Notes under the pieces: generated by a model
The model's input: only the letters and a program-made list of their open reading frames with translations
The model's database searches: none
What the model was told of the DNA's origin: nothing
Position numbers and translations under genes: made by a program
DNA from: Candidatus Binatia bacterium
GTDB lineage: Bacteria > Desulfobacterota_B > Binatia > UBA9968 > JAJDTQ01
Direction: 5' to 3'
Assembly (NCBI GenBank): GCA_022827045.1
Contig: JAJDTQ010000182.1
Span: forward strand, 1-15,074
DNA: 15,074 bases
Part shown: positions 14,493-15,074 of the stretch, piece after piece
Layout of the letters: the number at the start of each line of letters is the position of its first letter
How positions within the stretch are numbered: position 1 is the stretch's first letter

Positions 14493-15074
14493 ATGGCAAA
14501 ACAGAAATTCGACATCGCGGACTCCAAACTGGCCGCCGACGGCTGGAAGCGCGTCCTCTGGGCGGATCAGGAAATGCCGGTGCTGCGCAGCGTGCGCGCC
14601 CGCTTCCAGAAGGAAAAGCCGCTCAAGGGCCTGCGGTTCTCCGCCTGCCTGCACGTGACCGCGGAAACCGCCAACCTGATTCGCGCCCTCAAGGCCGGGG
14701 GCGCGGACGTGGTGCTGTGCGCGTCCAACCCGCTGTCCACCCAGGACGACGTGGCCGCGGCGCTGGTCAAGAAGGAAGGGGTGTCGGTGTTCGCGGTGCG
14801 CGGCGAGGACCACAAGACCTATTACAGCCACCTGCGGTCGGCCCTGGACCACCGGCCGGTCATCACCATGGACGACGGCGCCGACCTGGTGTCCATGCTG
14901 CACCAGGAATATTCTCATCTCGCCGGCGGCATGATGGCCTCCATGGAGGAGACCACCACCGGCGTCATCCGGCTGCGCGCACTGGAGGCCGACAAGGCCC
15001 TCAAGATCCCCATCATCGCGGTCAACGACGCCGCCACCAAGCACCTCTTCGACAACCGTTACGGCACCGGCCAG
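14493..15074 (+). CDS. ahcY: S-adenosylhomocysteinase, 3'-truncated by the window edge
   Basis: Hydrolyses S-adenosylhomocysteine to adenosine and homocysteine, relieving product inhibition of methyltransferases and completing the cycle begun by MetK. The first 194 residues are visible (family about 400-470). The ATG follows GGAGAGGA. Seen: [11 protein letters not shown] with His54, [24 protein letters not shown] with Asp128, [11 protein letters not shown] with Glu153, and [17 protein letters not shown] with Lys183 and Asp187. These match the human active-site residues His55, Asp131, Glu156, Lys186 and Asp190. The short segment after STQDD lacks room for the insertion found in many bacterial and plant enzymes, so it looks like the shorter archaeal/thermophile-type form. 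The NAD-binding domain is outside the window. Confidence 0.95.
   Translation, partial: MAKQKFDIADSKLAADGWKRVLWADQEMPVLRSVRARFQKEKPLKGLRFSACLHVTAETANLIRALKAGGADVVLCASNPLSTQDDVAAALVKKEGVSVFAVRGEDHKTYYSHLRSALDHRPVITMDDGADLVSMLHQEYSHLAGGMMASMEETTTGVIRLRALEADKALKIPIIAVNDAATKHLFDNRYGTGQ

Overview
This 15.1-kb, strongly GC-rich window looks like chromosomal DNA from a Gram-negative (LPS-making) bacterium. The gene order kdsB-pyrG-kdsA-kdsD-kdsC-lptC-lptA-lptB-rpoN-ptsN-rapZ-HPr is the arrangement I associate with deltaproteobacteria (Desulfobacterota/Myxococcota) and neighbouring GC-rich phyla such as Methylomirabilota, Tectomicrobia and Binatota. I cannot place it more precisely without a search.

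Layout. (1) 2-2361, plus strand: the C-terminal two thirds of a molybdenum hydroxylase large subunit (xanthine dehydrogenase/CoxL family), then a crotonase-fold protein. A cluster of palindromic REP-like repeats separates them. (2) 2358-2540, minus strand: a 60-residue zinc-ribbon protein, convergent with the crotonase and sharing a CTAG with it at the stop codons. (3) 2541-2862: a 322-bp divergent intergenic region. It holds a near-consensus sigma-70 promoter (TTGACA-18-TATGAT) facing kdsB and a weaker extended -10 candidate facing the zinc-ribbon gene. (4) 2863-9889: a tightly packed operon for Kdo synthesis (kdsB, kdsA, kdsD, kdsC), CTP synthesis (pyrG; CTP is the KdsB substrate) and the start of LPS export (lptC, lptA, lptB). 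(5) 10055-13179: rpoN (sigma-54), ptsN (EIIA-Ntr-like), rapZ and an HPr-like protein, a nitrogen-PTS/regulatory block. (6) 13235-end: metK and the 5' part of ahcY, the S-adenosylmethionine/S-adenosylhomocysteine cycle.

The genes form a coherent housekeeping block. D-arabinose-5-phosphate (KdsD) becomes Kdo-8-phosphate (KdsA), then Kdo (KdsC), then CMP-Kdo (KdsB, using CTP from PyrG). LptC, LptA and LptB belong to the machine that carries the finished lipopolysaccharide to the outer membrane.

I see no defence system, CRISPR array, prophage, tRNA, rRNA or transposase. The unusual content is non-coding. A 165-bp near-perfect palindrome (MITE-like, 26-bp perfect terminal inverted repeats) begins at the lptB stop codon and ends 4 bp before the rpoN ATG. 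A family of five REP-like hairpins (CCCTCTCCC-loop-GGGAGAGGG) includes two perfect 46-bp inverted copies 6.2 kb apart. A comparatively AT-rich, structured island sits upstream of lptC. Such elements occupy three junctions around the lpt genes (kdsC/lptC, lptA/lptB, lptB/rpoN), while most other junctions overlap or nearly touch.
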